Source: Lachnospiraceae bacterium JLR.KK002
GTDB taxonomy: Bacteria > Bacillota > Clostridia > Lachnospirales > Lachnospiraceae
Length of the DNA stretch: 64,000 nt
Direction: 5' to 3'
Assembly (NCBI GenBank): GCA_036941025.1
Contig: JAYMNP010000001.1
Coordinates: 1,674,001-1,738,000 of the forward strand
Shown: positions 48,204 to 57,395 of the stretch, piece after piece
How the letters are laid out: the number at the start of each line of letters is the position of its first letter
How positions within the stretch are numbered: the stretch's first letter is position 1
The notes under the pieces: model-generated
Told to the model about the DNA's origin: nothing
Databases searched by the model: none
What the model saw: the letters and a program-made list of their open reading frames with translations, nothing else
Program-made: the position numbers and the translations under genes

Positions 48204-50528
48204 TTACTGCTGCAGCTTTATGGTATCCATAATGGACAATTGCCCGATTCTTTTGATTGGCCGCCGGATTGCCAACGCCGCAGAGCCAAAACATAGCATG
48301 ACGATCAGCAGCAGGGAGGCAACCGGAAGCTGCCATGTTGTTCCCCATTTATCTGCAATCAGGAACTGGAACATCATCTTATTCAACGGCAATCCCAGTA
48401 CACATCCGGTGGCACATCCTAAGACTGCATAGGTGGCTGCCTCTGCAGCAATCATCTTATAGAGCTGCCCGGCTCCCATTCCAATGGAACGCATCACGCC
48501 ATACTGTCTGGTTCTCGCCGCCACGCTGGCATTCATACTGTTAAAGATATTGAACACGGTGATCAGCGCAATGATAAGCAGAAACCCGTAAATAAACACC
48601 GCACCTGTATAGTAGGAACTCTGGGATTCCGAATTTGACAGCCGTTTATCTGCAATGGAGACATCAGATGGAAGCAGGCTCCGTATTGCCGATACTGTCT
48701 CATCCGTGCCGCTGCCTGCAAGCTGTATATCCACAGCCGAATAGCCTGCCGCGCCGATGCTCTCCGTAAACAGCTGTTCTGTGCATATGATGTATCCAAG
48801 GCTTCCCGCTTCACTTGACGCATTTGTAGAAGACAGGATTCCCGCAATTCTCACCTGTTTCTCCCCAAAAGGCGTATGGAGCGTCACGGTGTCCCCGGCC
48901 TTCCATTGCATGCCATCCCGGTAGGACACTAAGATATCCCCGGTTCCCCCCGAAACCGCATCGATATTTCCCCCATTCAGTTCCTCTTTTGCCCATTTGA
49001 ACTGATTCTCTTCATAGGAAACCAACGTGGCCGTTCCGTTTTCGGTATCGAAGGAAACAGATAAGCCGCCGTATTCCATTCTGCCAAAAGCACGCTTCAC
49101 ACCATCAACGGCTTCGATTTCTTCTATGACAGAAGTTTCCAGCCCTGCAGCGGCTGTCACAGATACATCCCCCGCCCACGGGGCTAATGCAGGCATGCCC
49201 TGGCCCAGGAAGACGACCATCACCTGGAAAGCAAGGAAAAGCATGATGCTGATGGCAAAGGAGCAGGTCATCAGGAATAAATTCTTTTTCCCGGACAACG
49301 CATGGAACATGCCCATGCCTGTTTCCACATGGAACAGCTTTGTATTTGCCGCACGCTTATTCTGTGCCAGCTGGGAGCCTCCGCTGATTGCCGTGACAGG
49401 GGAAACCCTGGAAGCCTTTTTCGCCGGGGAAAGGGAAGCAAGGAGGACGATCAGGAAGCCCACCACAATCCCTGCCAATATGCCGGCGATACTGAATTCA
49501 AATAACGGGACCTCTGAAAAGCGGTCTCCGCTGATGGATTTGAGCAACAGGCAGGCGGCCCATGTCACAATCTGGCCTGCCAGCAGGCCAATAGGGACGC
49601 CCTTCGCACTCTGCCGAAGCCCCTGAAGGATCACAAAATGCTTTACCTGTTTCCTGGATGCCCCCAGACAGCGCAGCAGCCCATAAAACTGTGTTCTCTC
49701 CAACACATTGGTGTTAAAGCTTGCGGAGATCATCACCGTTCCCGCAATCAAAACAAGGAAAACCAGGATCGCTGCAATCAGATAGAGGGCCTGCATGATG
49801 TTGCTCTCGCTTTGTCCCATCAGCCCCAACAAAGCGGTATTTTCTGAGATCTGACCGTCAGAAAAGCCAAACTGGCTCTTGATCTCCTTTATGGCCTCCT
49901 GAATATGGGCGCCGCTCTTAAACTGGATGCGGTAGGTGGTTCCATCTGCCGCGTTTTCATCTGCAATGGCAAGGAAGCCCTCCTCGCTCAGCGCCATCCC
50001 GCAGATATCCGCTTTCAACATGGAGCCCATATCCGCAAGGGTTCCGGTAATCCGGTACTGTTTTTGTGAGCCGTCCGGAACCGTAACCGTCACATAATCG
50101 CCGATGGACAGACCCATCTGCTCCATGGCGTTTTCATTCAGCAACGCCTCGTCCGGCAGGGAAGGGTATGCCCCGGCCGTCATATCCATTTCGGTCAGGG
50201 ATTTCATTGTTTTTTCATCTGCCCCCACAAAACTGACGGCTTTGCCGGACAGCATCCCCGTACTGCCCTGGTAGACCCATCCTGATAAAGCCACGTCAAC
50301 CCTTGCCGATACCAGTTCTGCTGTCTCCGCCTCCACATCATGGAGCGCCGCATGGTACTCGCCATTAGTCTTAATGAAATAATTCTTCTGGGAGCGCATC
50401 GCCATGTCCGCCATACTGAAAATTGCCATTACAAGGCATACCGAAAGCGTGATGCACAGCACGGAGATCCGGTTATTTTTGCGGTGGACCTTTTCATACT
50501 GGGGTATCAGCCCAAGATAACTTCTCAT
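48204..50528 (-). CDS. FtsX-type ABC transporter permease
   Basis: The 774-residue protein has one N-terminal span, a large extracytoplasmic region (about 45-245), three spans (about 250-370), a second span/domain repeat, and three C-terminal spans. It has two FtsX/MacB-like domains (IAGTVMISASFNTNVLERT; TVFNIFNSMNASVAARTRQYGVMRSIG). The ATG overlaps the ATPase stop. Large permeases with paired LolD-like ATPase and a kinase typically act in peptide-antibiotic resistance or lipoprotein handling. Confidence 0.88.
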   Translation of the reverse strand: MRSYLGLIPQYEKVHRKNNRISVLCITLSVCLVMAIFSMADMAMRSQKNYFIKTNGEYHAALHDVEAETAELVSARVDVALSGWVYQGSTGMLSGKAVSFVGADEKTMKSLTEMDMTAGAYPSLPDEALLNENAMEQMGLSIGDYVTVTVPDGSQKQYRITGTLADMGSMLKADICGMALSEEGFLAIADENAADGTTYRIQFKSGAHIQEAIKEIKSQFGFSDGQISENTALLGLMGQSESNIMQALYLIAAILVFLVLIAGTVMISASFNTNVLERTQFYGLLRCLGASRKQVKHFVILQGLRQSAKGVPIGLLAGQIVTWAACLLLKSISGDRFSEVPLFEFSIAGILAGIVVGFLIVLLASLSPAKKASRVSPVTAISGGSQLAQNKRAANTKLFHVETGMGMFHALSGKKNLFLMTCSFAISIMLFLAFQVMVVFLGQGMPALAPWAGDVSVTAAAGLETSVIEEIEAVDGVKRAFGRMEYGGLSVSFDTENGTATLVSYEENQFKWAKEELNGGNIDAVSGGTGDILVSYRDGMQWKAGDTVTLHTPFGEKQVRIAGILSSTNASSEAGSLGYIICTEQLFTESIGAAGYSAVDIQLAGSGTDETVSAIRSLLPSDVSIADKRLSNSESQSSYYTGAVFIYGFLLIIALITVFNIFNSMNASVAARTRQYGVMRSIGMGAGQLYKMIAAEAATYAVLGCATGCVLGLPLNKMMFQFLIADKWGTTWQLPVASLLLIVMLCFGSAALAIRRPIKRIGQLSIMDTIKLQQ

Positions 50529-51214
50529 CTCGCCGCCACCCCCAAATCCCTCAGCCTTCCGTCCGTCATGCGCAGTACCCGGTCCGTTGCATCCGCATGG
50601 TTCTCATTGTGGGTAATCATCAGGATGGTCTGTCTGTACTTGGCCGACATGGATTTTAAGAGGGTGATGACCTCCTGGCTGTTCCTGGAATCCAGGTTCC
50701 CGGTAGGTTCATCCGCCATGATGATGGCAGGACGGGCCGCCAGCGCCCTCCCGATTGCCACTCTCTGCTGCTGTCCTCCGGAAAGCTGGCTGGGCAGGTG
50801 TTTCCTTCGCTCCTTTAATCCCAGAATCTCCAGCAGCTCCTCCACATACTTCTGATCCGGTTTCTGATAGTCCAGAAGCAATGGGAATGTAATGTTCTGC
50901 TCTACATTCAATTCCGGGATCAGGTTAAAGGACTGGAAGATAAACCCGATATTCTGGCGGCGGAACACCGTAAGTTTCTTTTCGGGCATGGAAAAAATGT
51001 CCTTGCCATCAATCAGCACTTTTCCGGATGTCGGGTTATCCAAAGCCCCCACCACATTTAAAAGTGTGCTTTTTCCGGATCCTGATTCGCCTACGATTGC
51101 GATAAATTCTCCTTTGCCCACGGAGAAGGAAACATGGTCAAGCGCCCGAACTTCCGCTTCCCCTTTTCCATAGGTCTTGCATAGATTTTGTACTTCAAGA
51201 ATATTCATATTCAT
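50525..51214 (-). CDS. LolD/MacB-like ABC ATPase
   Basis: The 229-residue protein has Walker A GESGSGKSTLLNV, signature LSGGQQQRVAIGRAL, Walker B IIMADEPTGNLD and the switch His in ITHNENHA. ATG 51214 is chosen (AGGCAGGTA just upstream); a second ATG two codons later is possible. The longer open frame begins eight codons earlier without a ribosome site. It pairs with the permease at 48204-50528. Confidence 0.92.
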   Translation of the reverse strand: MNMNILEVQNLCKTYGKGEAEVRALDHVSFSVGKGEFIAIVGESGSGKSTLLNVVGALDNPTSGKVLIDGKDIFSMPEKKLTVFRRQNIGFIFQSFNLIPELNVEQNITFPLLLDYQKPDQKYVEELLEILGLKERRKHLPSQLSGGQQQRVAIGRALAARPAIIMADEPTGNLDSRNSQEVITLLKSMSAKYRQTILMITHNENHADATDRVLRMTDGRLRDLGVAAR

Positions 51215-51238
51215 TACCTGCCTTTCGAGCATTATCAT

Positions 51239-51384
51239 ACCCGATGGGTCTTACTTTCACATGAATTTCATCTTACTCTTTTGTAAGATGAAGATAGAAT
51301 GTGCTTTTGCACATTCTTGCGCCGAGCGCGGCCGCTTGCGGCATACTACCTCTTCGCGTGAGTGCGCATCCCCGGAGGGTTTTA
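51239..51384. repeat. Stem-loop cluster, diverged relative of the interspersed repeat
   Basis: CATCTTAC/GTAAGATG (51269-51290) and AGAATGTGC-TTTT-GCACATTCT (51296-51317) are perfect hairpins, followed by CGTGAGTGCGCAT, related to the core of the repeat at 5482 and 21028. A last hairpin (CATACAGG/CCTGTATG, about 51387-51412) reaches into the end of the kinase gene. Confidence 0.5.
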
Positions 51385-52632
51385 TCATACAGGGAAGGTC
51401 GTTTCCTGTATGGTAAAAAAGCTTAAGACAAATCTGCTGCCCTTGCCGACCCTGCTGGTTACGGAAATCGTCCCCTGATGGGCTTCCACAATGGATTTTG
51501 CCAGCGGCAGCCCCAGGCCGCTCCCATGGGTATCCTGGGAAATGCGGCTCCGGTAGAACCGTTTGAAGATATTATGGATATCCTCCTGGTGGATCCCTGT
51601 TCCGTTGTCTTCCACTACAATGTTTGTAAGAAGGGGCGTCCTCTCCCAGCTGATTACTACTTTCCCGCCTCTTTTGGTATGCTCCAGCGCATTTTTTACC
51701 ACATTCCCCAAAGCTTCCGACATCCAGAGGGCATCGCAGTAAAAGGAAACATCGCTGCTCCCGGATAACACAATTTCTTTCGCTTCCTGAGTGGCAAATG
51801 TCTCAAAGCGTTCCGTCACATCCGTAAGGAGCATTTCCATGTTTTCCTCCGCCTTTTCCATCCTGACCGTGCCTGCGTCCAGCCTGGCTATTTTTAAGAG
51901 CGTATAAACTACATCTTCCACCCGGCGTATTTCCCGCAGGGATTTCTGAGTAAATTCCTGGATTGTCTCCCTGTCCGTACCCTCCTGCACCATAATCTCA
52001 TCATACATTTTAAGCGCCGCCAGGGGCGTCTTTAACTGGTGGGAAACATCTGAAATCATACCCTGCAGAAATTCGCGCGTCTGTTTTTCATGTTCTGCCT
52101 GGGCAGAGAGGATAGAGACAAGCTCATTGATCCTGTGGAACAGGCTGTACCAGTCCCCGGTTTCCTCACTGTCAATCCTCTGTCCCGTATCCCCTGAAAG
52201 GAACCGGGTGAGCACAGCATCTGCCTTTGCTATCGCTTTGTTTTGTTTCCGGATGTAGATCCAGACTGTCAGAAAAACAGCCAGAAAAACGCAAAAAAGC
52301 ATACCTCCGATCCAGGCGGCGGTATGCTTTCGGTAAGCATATACGGCAGGAATCAGTCTGGGATCTGCATTTCCATGGTAGCCTGCTTCCTTAAGGATCC
52401 GCCTTCCGGCCTCCAGGTCAGAGTCCGTTTTGTCTTTCGTAAACGCGGCTGCCACATTTGTGTCCGGGTGGTTGACCAGATACCCTGCCGTCCCATAATC
52501 ATGCTCCACCATTGTTTTCTGGTAATCATTCGTCATATAGGATAAAAGGACCGTGAAACCTGCTGCCGCAGCCAGCCAGATAGCAAGCAGGCAGCACAGC
52601 ATCCTCCTTGTTTCTTTTCCCATTATCTTCAT
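51385..52632 (-). CDS. Membrane sensor histidine kinase
   Basis: The 415-residue protein has two spans (about 12-30 and 110-130) around a ~75-residue outer loop, a HAMP-like linker, HisKA (ISDVSHQLKTPLAALKMYDE) and HATPase_c (NVVKNALEHTKRGG, DNGTGIHQEDI, GSGLGLPLAKSI). The last residues (IQETTFPV) lie in a repeat-derived hairpin. It starts 6 bp after the regulator stop, so the two form one operon. Confidence 0.92.
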   Translation of the reverse strand: MKIMGKETRRMLCCLLAIWLAAAAGFTVLLSYMTNDYQKTMVEHDYGTAGYLVNHPDTNVAAAFTKDKTDSDLEAGRRILKEAGYHGNADPRLIPAVYAYRKHTAAWIGGMLFCVFLAVFLTVWIYIRKQNKAIAKADAVLTRFLSGDTGQRIDSEETGDWYSLFHRINELVSILSAQAEHEKQTREFLQGMISDVSHQLKTPLAALKMYDEIMVQEGTDRETIQEFTQKSLREIRRVEDVVYTLLKIARLDAGTVRMEKAEENMEMLLTDVTERFETFATQEAKEIVLSGSSDVSFYCDALWMSEALGNVVKNALEHTKRGGKVVISWERTPLLTNIVVEDNGTGIHQEDIHNIFKRFYRSRISQDTHGSGLGLPLAKSIVEAHQGTISVTSRVGKGSRFVLSFFTIQETTFPV

Positions 52633-52638
52633 ATCTCT

Positions 52639-53331
52639 TTACTCCCCGGCCCATTTATAGCCAAACCCAATTTCCGTCAGAAGCTTTGTGGGGGAATTCG
52701 GGTCATCTTCAATCTTCCTCCTCAGCCTGCGTATATAGACGGAAAGGGTATTGTCATCCACATATCTGCCGTTCCCGTCCCAAAGGCGGTCTAAGATCAG
52801 TTCCCTTGGCAGGATGCGGCCTGGATTCTTCAAAAACAGGCAGAGCAGCTTATATTCCACCAATGTTAAAGGGATCTCCGTTTCCCCTTTCCAGCAGATC
52901 CGCTCAGACAGGTCAATCCGGATCTCATCGGATTCCAGAATCGTATCACTCTTATGAAATTGCTGTCCCGAACGGCGCAGCAATGCGTTGATCCTTGAAC
53001 GGACCTCCCCCAATTTAAAGGGTTTGGTAATGTAATCATCCCCGCCCATGTCCAATCCTTTTACAATGCTGATCTCTTCATCCGAAGCTGTCAGGAATAT
53101 GATCGGGACAGTAGAGGTTTTTCTTACTTCTTTACAGATATCAAAGCCTGTCCCGTCCGGCAGCGTGACATCCAGCAGCAGAAGGTCATACTGGCCTGCC
53201 CGGAAGAATTGATATGCTTCCATTACAGTACGGGCATTATCTACCAGAAAACCATTTTTCTCAAGTGTGTATTTCAGGCCTTCAATCAGACTTAAATCAT
53301 CTTCTACATATAATATCTTTTTTTCATTCAT
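52639..53331 (-). CDS. OmpR-family response regulator
   Basis: The 230-residue protein has a receiver domain (YVEDDLSL, phosphoacceptor Asp in LLLLDVTLPDGTG, DYITKPFKL) and a winged helix (TEIPLTLVEYKLLCLFLKNPGRILPRELILD; YIRRLRRKIEDDP). It is the partner of the kinase downstream. The ribosome site is weak. Confidence 0.93.
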   Translation of the reverse strand: MNEKKILYVEDDLSLIEGLKYTLEKNGFLVDNARTVMEAYQFFRAGQYDLLLLDVTLPDGTGFDICKEVRKTSTVPIIFLTASDEEISIVKGLDMGGDDYITKPFKLGEVRSRINALLRRSGQQFHKSDTILESDEIRIDLSERICWKGETEIPLTLVEYKLLCLFLKNPGRILPRELILDRLWDGNGRYVDDNTLSVYIRRLRRKIEDDPNSPTKLLTEIGFGYKWAGE

Positions 53332-53405
53332 TTTTATCCATCACTCCGGATGCCTCCGACATATACCTTGACGGACGGAGTCCGCCCGCCCGAACGGGCC
53401 TGCAT

Positions 53406-54623
53406 TCACGAGTGCCCTTTGGGTATAAAAAGTAAAATTGCAATTTCCACAGCCAACAGAGCCAGCAGGACATACAGCAGTACCGGCCAGGCCGAGGCAG
53501 CTCCCGCAAGCAGCAGCATTACCACCGGAACCACATATTTCCGGGGATGATGCCACAGGTCGCTTTCAATCTTCCAGCCACGGATGGGATAAAACCATTC
53601 CAGGAGCACAGACAGCGCCGCACTCTGCAGGGCAAAGAAAACAGCCCCGGCAATCATCCGAACAGTGACACCGCCGTTTTGTATCTGCCAGCTACAGAGG
53701 AATATCACATCTGCAGCCATATTGCAGGAAAAAATAAACAGGCAGTATGGGATGCAAAAGCGTCGTTTCTGTCCGGGCAGGAAACGGACCGCCTGCTCCA
53801 GGTCACAGTCGCAGGACAGCAGGATGCAAATAGGGGTATTTAAGGATAGAATCGCAAACCCCACCGGGACAACAAACAGCCCGGCCATTTCTCTTAAAAA
53901 ATACGGCATTACAATGGCTACGCACCACATCACAGCGGTATTGGCCAGATAATTCCTGTGGCAGCTCAGATGCCGGAAAAAGTACCGCCATAAAGAACCT
54001 CTCTTCCGTTGCTTAATAGCATGGCTTTTCTCACTCTCCCCCTGATAAAAAGCGTATCCGTCTGCCTTCCACAAAATCAGAATAGCAATAAAACTATTCG
54101 CAAGCAGCAACAATCCAAACCATGATCTGTTTCCTAAAAACAGAATGGCGGACACTATGGCAGCGGCCCAAAGCCCTCCCACATACCAATATTTTCTCAG
54201 GGAATAGGCTGCGGCAGCCATAAGGACCGCATGAAGCATACTGATGGCCATTCCTATCATCTCTATAGGCTTCCATGCAGAAACAGCCAGCAGAACCGCC
54301 AAAAGCAGCCCTGTCTTTGTAAGGACCGTATAGCCTCCCAGCACCGCCACATAGGAAAATACAAATTCCCGACCATGCCCTGGCAGCATCAGCATATGTT
54401 TCAGCTCCACAGTGTTATCTCTGGAAGAAAAAGCCTGCCACATCACGCCGGCTGTAAAGGTGCTTATCATCAGGATCCGTACAGATGCCGCAACCTGCAC
54501 CTGAAAGCCTGCGATATACAGCCCCCAAAATATGATCACATCAATCAAAAGCGTCCGTGAGAGCCGTTCATATTTTGCCCCAAACAGTTTTTTGGCAAAG
54601 GCTTTACCTGTCATTTTCATCAT
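53406..54623 (-). CDS. ABC-type membrane component (export permease)
   Basis: The 405-residue protein has about ten hydrophobic segments and no catalytic motif. ATG 54623 is used because GGGAGG lies 6 bp upstream and it overlaps the ATPase end by 20 bp. It has the size of ABC permeases associated with small AbcA-type ATPases. Its end, IPKGHS, falls in a stretch carrying CACGAGTGC, related to the interspersed repeat. Confidence 0.78.
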   Translation of the reverse strand: MMKMTGKAFAKKLFGAKYERLSRTLLIDVIIFWGLYIAGFQVQVAASVRILMISTFTAGVMWQAFSSRDNTVELKHMLMLPGHGREFVFSYVAVLGGYTVLTKTGLLLAVLLAVSAWKPIEMIGMAISMLHAVLMAAAAYSLRKYWYVGGLWAAAIVSAILFLGNRSWFGLLLLANSFIAILILWKADGYAFYQGESEKSHAIKQRKRGSLWRYFFRHLSCHRNYLANTAVMWCVAIVMPYFLREMAGLFVVPVGFAILSLNTPICILLSCDCDLEQAVRFLPGQKRRFCIPYCLFIFSCNMAADVIFLCSWQIQNGGVTVRMIAGAVFFALQSAALSVLLEWFYPIRGWKIESDLWHHPRKYVVPVVMLLLAGAASAWPVLLYVLLALLAVEIAILLFIPKGHS

Positions 54624-55311
54624 GCAGTGCCTCCCGGATATCTGCGGCATTGATCTGCCCGCCTTCAAAAGTCTGCCGGATCTTACCATCTTCCAGGACA
54701 AAAACCCGGTCAGAGGTCAGCGTGATGCTCTCCAGGATATGGGAAGAAAACAGCACAGTCCCATACTCTTTATAGCCCAAAATCTGCTGGTACAGATATT
54801 CCGTACTCTGGAAATCCAGGCCATTGACCGGTTCGTCCAAAAGGAGCAGTCTGGGTTTCAGGGCAAAAGCCGTGATCAGAAATGCTTTTTTCCGGTTCCC
54901 GGTTGACAGCTCCCGTAACAGGGTATCTGTATATTCTTCAAAGTGAAAGCCCTGTACCAGCTCCGACACATCAGCCACCTCTTTCCCATAGGCAGCGCAT
55001 ACATAGGCCAGGTATTCCCGGAAAGTAAAATACGAAAAAGAATTATCCTCGGCAAACACCGTATAGCGGCAAAGCTTAAAGTCATGACTCCGAAAATCCA
55101 CAGGAGCGCCGCCAAAGCAGATGCCGTCTGAACGGAAAGTAGGGAGCAGGCCGGAAAGCACCTTCAGAAATGTGGTTTTCCCGGCTCCGTTCAGACCGAT
55201 CAGGCCTGCCACTTCATGCTTCGCCAGCGAAAAAGAAAACCCCGAAAGTATCCTTTTCTCTTCACTGTACCACGCACTTAAATTTTGAACAGTCAGGAGC
55301 GTTTCTCCCAT
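54604..55311 (-). CDS. ABC transporter ATP-binding protein
   Basis: The 235-residue protein has Walker A GLNGAGKTT, a variant signature LSTGNRKKAFL (usually LSGGQ-like), Walker B LLLLDEPVNGLDF and SSHILE. ATG 55311 has AAAGGAGG 8 bp upstream; 22 codons of open frame before it are not used. It partners the membrane protein at 53406-54623. Confidence 0.9.
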   Translation of the reverse strand: MGETLLTVQNLSAWYSEEKRILSGFSFSLAKHEVAGLIGLNGAGKTTFLKVLSGLLPTFRSDGICFGGAPVDFRSHDFKLCRYTVFAEDNSFSYFTFREYLAYVCAAYGKEVADVSELVQGFHFEEYTDTLLRELSTGNRKKAFLITAFALKPRLLLLDEPVNGLDFQSTEYLYQQILGYKEYGTVLFSSHILESITLTSDRVFVLEDGKIRQTFEGGQINAADIREALHDENDR

Positions 55312-55312
55312 C

Positions 55313-55489
55313 TTACTTTCCTCCTTTGCCGTCCTTCTCTTTTTTCCATGTCGCATAGGCGGAGTACAGGAATACACCTGCCAATACCAGATAAAGCCCC
55401 ATCATTGGGAAGTTTCCGGATACCCCGCATACAATGGCTGCAACCAGCCAGATCAATCCAATGATTCCACGAATATAAATATGACGCAT
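55313..55489 (-). CDS. Small two-span membrane protein
   Basis: The 58-residue protein has spans GIIGLIWLVAAIVCG and MMGLYLVLAGVFLYSAYA and a basic tail KKEKDGKGGK. AAGGAGG stands about 8 bp before ATG 55489. It ends 1 bp before the ATPase start, so it is probably the first gene of the seven-gene operon. Family not recognised. Confidence 0.75.
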   Translation of the reverse strand: MRHIYIRGIIGLIWLVAAIVCGVSGNFPMMGLYLVLAGVFLYSAYATWKKEKDGKGGK

Positions 55490-55523
55490 TGTTTTTACCT
55501 CCTTCATCGTCTTTTTGTGTTCT

Positions 55524-56066
55524 CTATGTATCCTGCAGTTGTCTCCATACATATGCTTCTTTCAGCAGGCATTCTATGCATTCCTGCTTGCCCTCTGTAT
55601 AGCTTTTTCGGTCATCCGGAAATTGTAACGCCAGTTTTTTCTTACAGGCATCGTATCTCATTGCTTTATCAGGATGGCAATTCAGATAATCCCGAAAATT
55701 GATATAGTTTTTCCATTCTGTCCCATTCCATTTGACTGCATGAATATGATGTGTGCGCGTATCTTTTTCAAAATCACCCATTACAAACAGCATTTGCCCG
55801 GCAACATCTTCCCCGCGAAAAATAAAACCGTGTTCTTCCAACAGTTGCATATAATGTGAAATATCATTCAAATCACGGAGGCCAATCACAATGTCAATAA
55901 TTGGTTTTGCATAAATGGAATGAATCGCAGTGCTTCCCACATGCTGGATGTCAACAGCGGCATTTCCCAACAGTTGCTTCAATTCCCAAATTACATTTTC
56001 GGCATTTTTATCCCATTCCTCCTGATGGGATAAAAGCTTTACGCTTCCTCTTTTTAATCCTATCAT
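55524..56066 (-). CDS. GrpB-family nucleotidyltransferase-like protein
   Basis: The 180-residue protein shows DIQHVGSTAIHSIYAKPIID and FRDYLNCHPDKAMRYDACKK, the GrpB/UPF0157 pattern with a nucleotidyltransferase-fold core. The function is not established, though some relatives are near CoaE. GGAGAG precedes the ATG. It lies 34 bp before the small membrane gene and may start a longer transcript. Confidence 0.9.
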   Translation of the reverse strand: MIGLKRGSVKLLSHQEEWDKNAENVIWELKQLLGNAAVDIQHVGSTAIHSIYAKPIIDIVIGLRDLNDISHYMQLLEEHGFIFRGEDVAGQMLFVMGDFEKDTRTHHIHAVKWNGTEWKNYINFRDYLNCHPDKAMRYDACKKKLALQFPDDRKSYTEGKQECIECLLKEAYVWRQLQDT

Positions 56067-56117
56067 TTTTCTCTCCAGGCAGCTTGCAGCTCTGCCGTAT
56101 CCGTTATACCAGTATGT

Positions 56118-56633
56118 CTATTCCGGCAGGGCAATCCTGTAAATATCCGCCTGTTCTCCATCAATTTCAAAGCTGCGTTCATAGACTCCTCCATTCCGAA
56201 TGATTGTTTTAACCGAAGGTTCATTCTTCTTTTCCACAGAAAGATACAGCTCGTTCATCCCAGTCTTTTTGGCAACCTCCAATAACTGCCGCAGCATTTC
56301 CGTAGCGAAGCCTTTTCTTCTTTCTGACGGACGGACGCTGTAACCGCAATGGCCGAGATCCTTCAGGAAGTCGTTCAGCGTATGCCTGAAATCAATGATT
56401 CCCACAATTCTACCATCATCGACAGCAAAGAATGTGTCCGTTATAACCCAATTCGGATTAACGGTCTCTTCTTTCGTGTTTGCATCTATGGATTTGCACC
56501 ATTCTGTGTAATCATCCGTTTTATCAAATAATTCACTTCCGTTGATGACAAATTCTCCATGTTCAAAAAATTCCTGTCTGAACTCTATGGCCTGTTCTTT
56601 CATCGCTTCTGTTGGTCTGACTAATTGAATCAT
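56118..56633 (-). CDS. GNAT-family N-acetyltransferase
   Basis: The 171-residue protein has acetyl-CoA loop SERRKGFATEMLRQLL and LYLSVEKKNEPSVKTIIRNGG near the C-terminus. Substrate unknown. It begins 3 bp after the stop of the following GNAT/YoaP gene, so the two are cotranscribed. Confidence 0.9.
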   Translation of the reverse strand: MIQLVRPTEAMKEQAIEFRQEFFEHGEFVINGSELFDKTDDYTEWCKSIDANTKEETVNPNWVITDTFFAVDDGRIVGIIDFRHTLNDFLKDLGHCGYSVRPSERRKGFATEMLRQLLEVAKKTGMNELYLSVEKKNEPSVKTIIRNGGVYERSFEIDGEQADIYRIALPE

Positions 56634-56636
56634 TTT

Positions 56637-57392
56637 TCACACTCCTTTATCTGCTAAGATTTTATCAAATTTCTTCTCCGACAGAATTTCATGGGTCACG
56701 AGCTGCCTGTCATAGAAAAGGGAAAAGGTGGTAAAGGGCGAAGGGGCATTCTGCGCATCCTCCCTGGTCTGGATATGTACGGACTGGAACACTGCATTCC
56801 TGGCCTTTGCCATCTCCTCCAGTATCGGTACATACTTTGCCGTAAAAGGGCATTGATTTGTGTAATACAGCACAAATCCCTCCGGCATATCTTCCTGCCT
56901 GCCCACGCTGTCCCGGAAGCAGGGAAGAGGTGCGCCCTCCTCAAAAGGCAGAACCATCAGCTCAAAATAAGGCTCTGCCGTATCCGCTGTCTGAAAGCCC
57001 TTATAGCCCATATATTTCGGGTCAGAAAGGAATCCCATCTTTTTCCTGGAGGACAGGATTACAAGCCCCTTCTTTCCTTTCTCTTTACTGTCCTTGATAC
57101 ACGCATCCAGCAGCAGGTTCGAGTATCCATGCCCCTTGAACTGTCCGGATACCCACAGGCAGTCAATGTACATATAGCCTTGCGCTTCAATGGGCGCCCA
57201 TGCGTATTCCGCGGGGATATACTCAATGAAGCACTTTCCCCGGACATTGCCTTTTAGGAATACAAGCCCCTCGTCCAGCCTGTCTTTCAGCCAGTTCTTT
57301 TTGGACATGACCTGAATATCCTTGTTACCCGAGATCGCACAGCAGATGTGCTCCCTATCAAGATTTTCGTGTGTCAGTTTTACAAGTTCCAT
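56637..57392 (-). CDS. GNAT acetyltransferase with C-terminal YoaP domain
   Basis: The 251-residue protein has an N-terminal GNAT domain (GQFKGHGYSNLLLDACI) and a C-terminal thioredoxin-like YoaP domain (about 165-250) with YYTNQCPFTAKYVPILEE. AAAGGAGG precedes the ATG. An internally deleted copy exists at 32538-32748, showing the gene was once elsewhere or duplicated. It lies 3 bp after the CPBP gene stop. Confidence 0.9.
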   Translation of the reverse strand: MELVKLTHENLDREHICCAISGNKDIQVMSKKNWLKDRLDEGLVFLKGNVRGKCFIEYIPAEYAWAPIEAQGYMYIDCLWVSGQFKGHGYSNLLLDACIKDSKEKGKKGLVILSSRKKMGFLSDPKYMGYKGFQTADTAEPYFELMVLPFEEGAPLPCFRDSVGRQEDMPEGFVLYYTNQCPFTAKYVPILEEMAKARNAVFQSVHIQTREDAQNAPSPFTTFSLFYDRQLVTHEILSEKKFDKILADKGV

Positions 57393-57395
57393 ATT

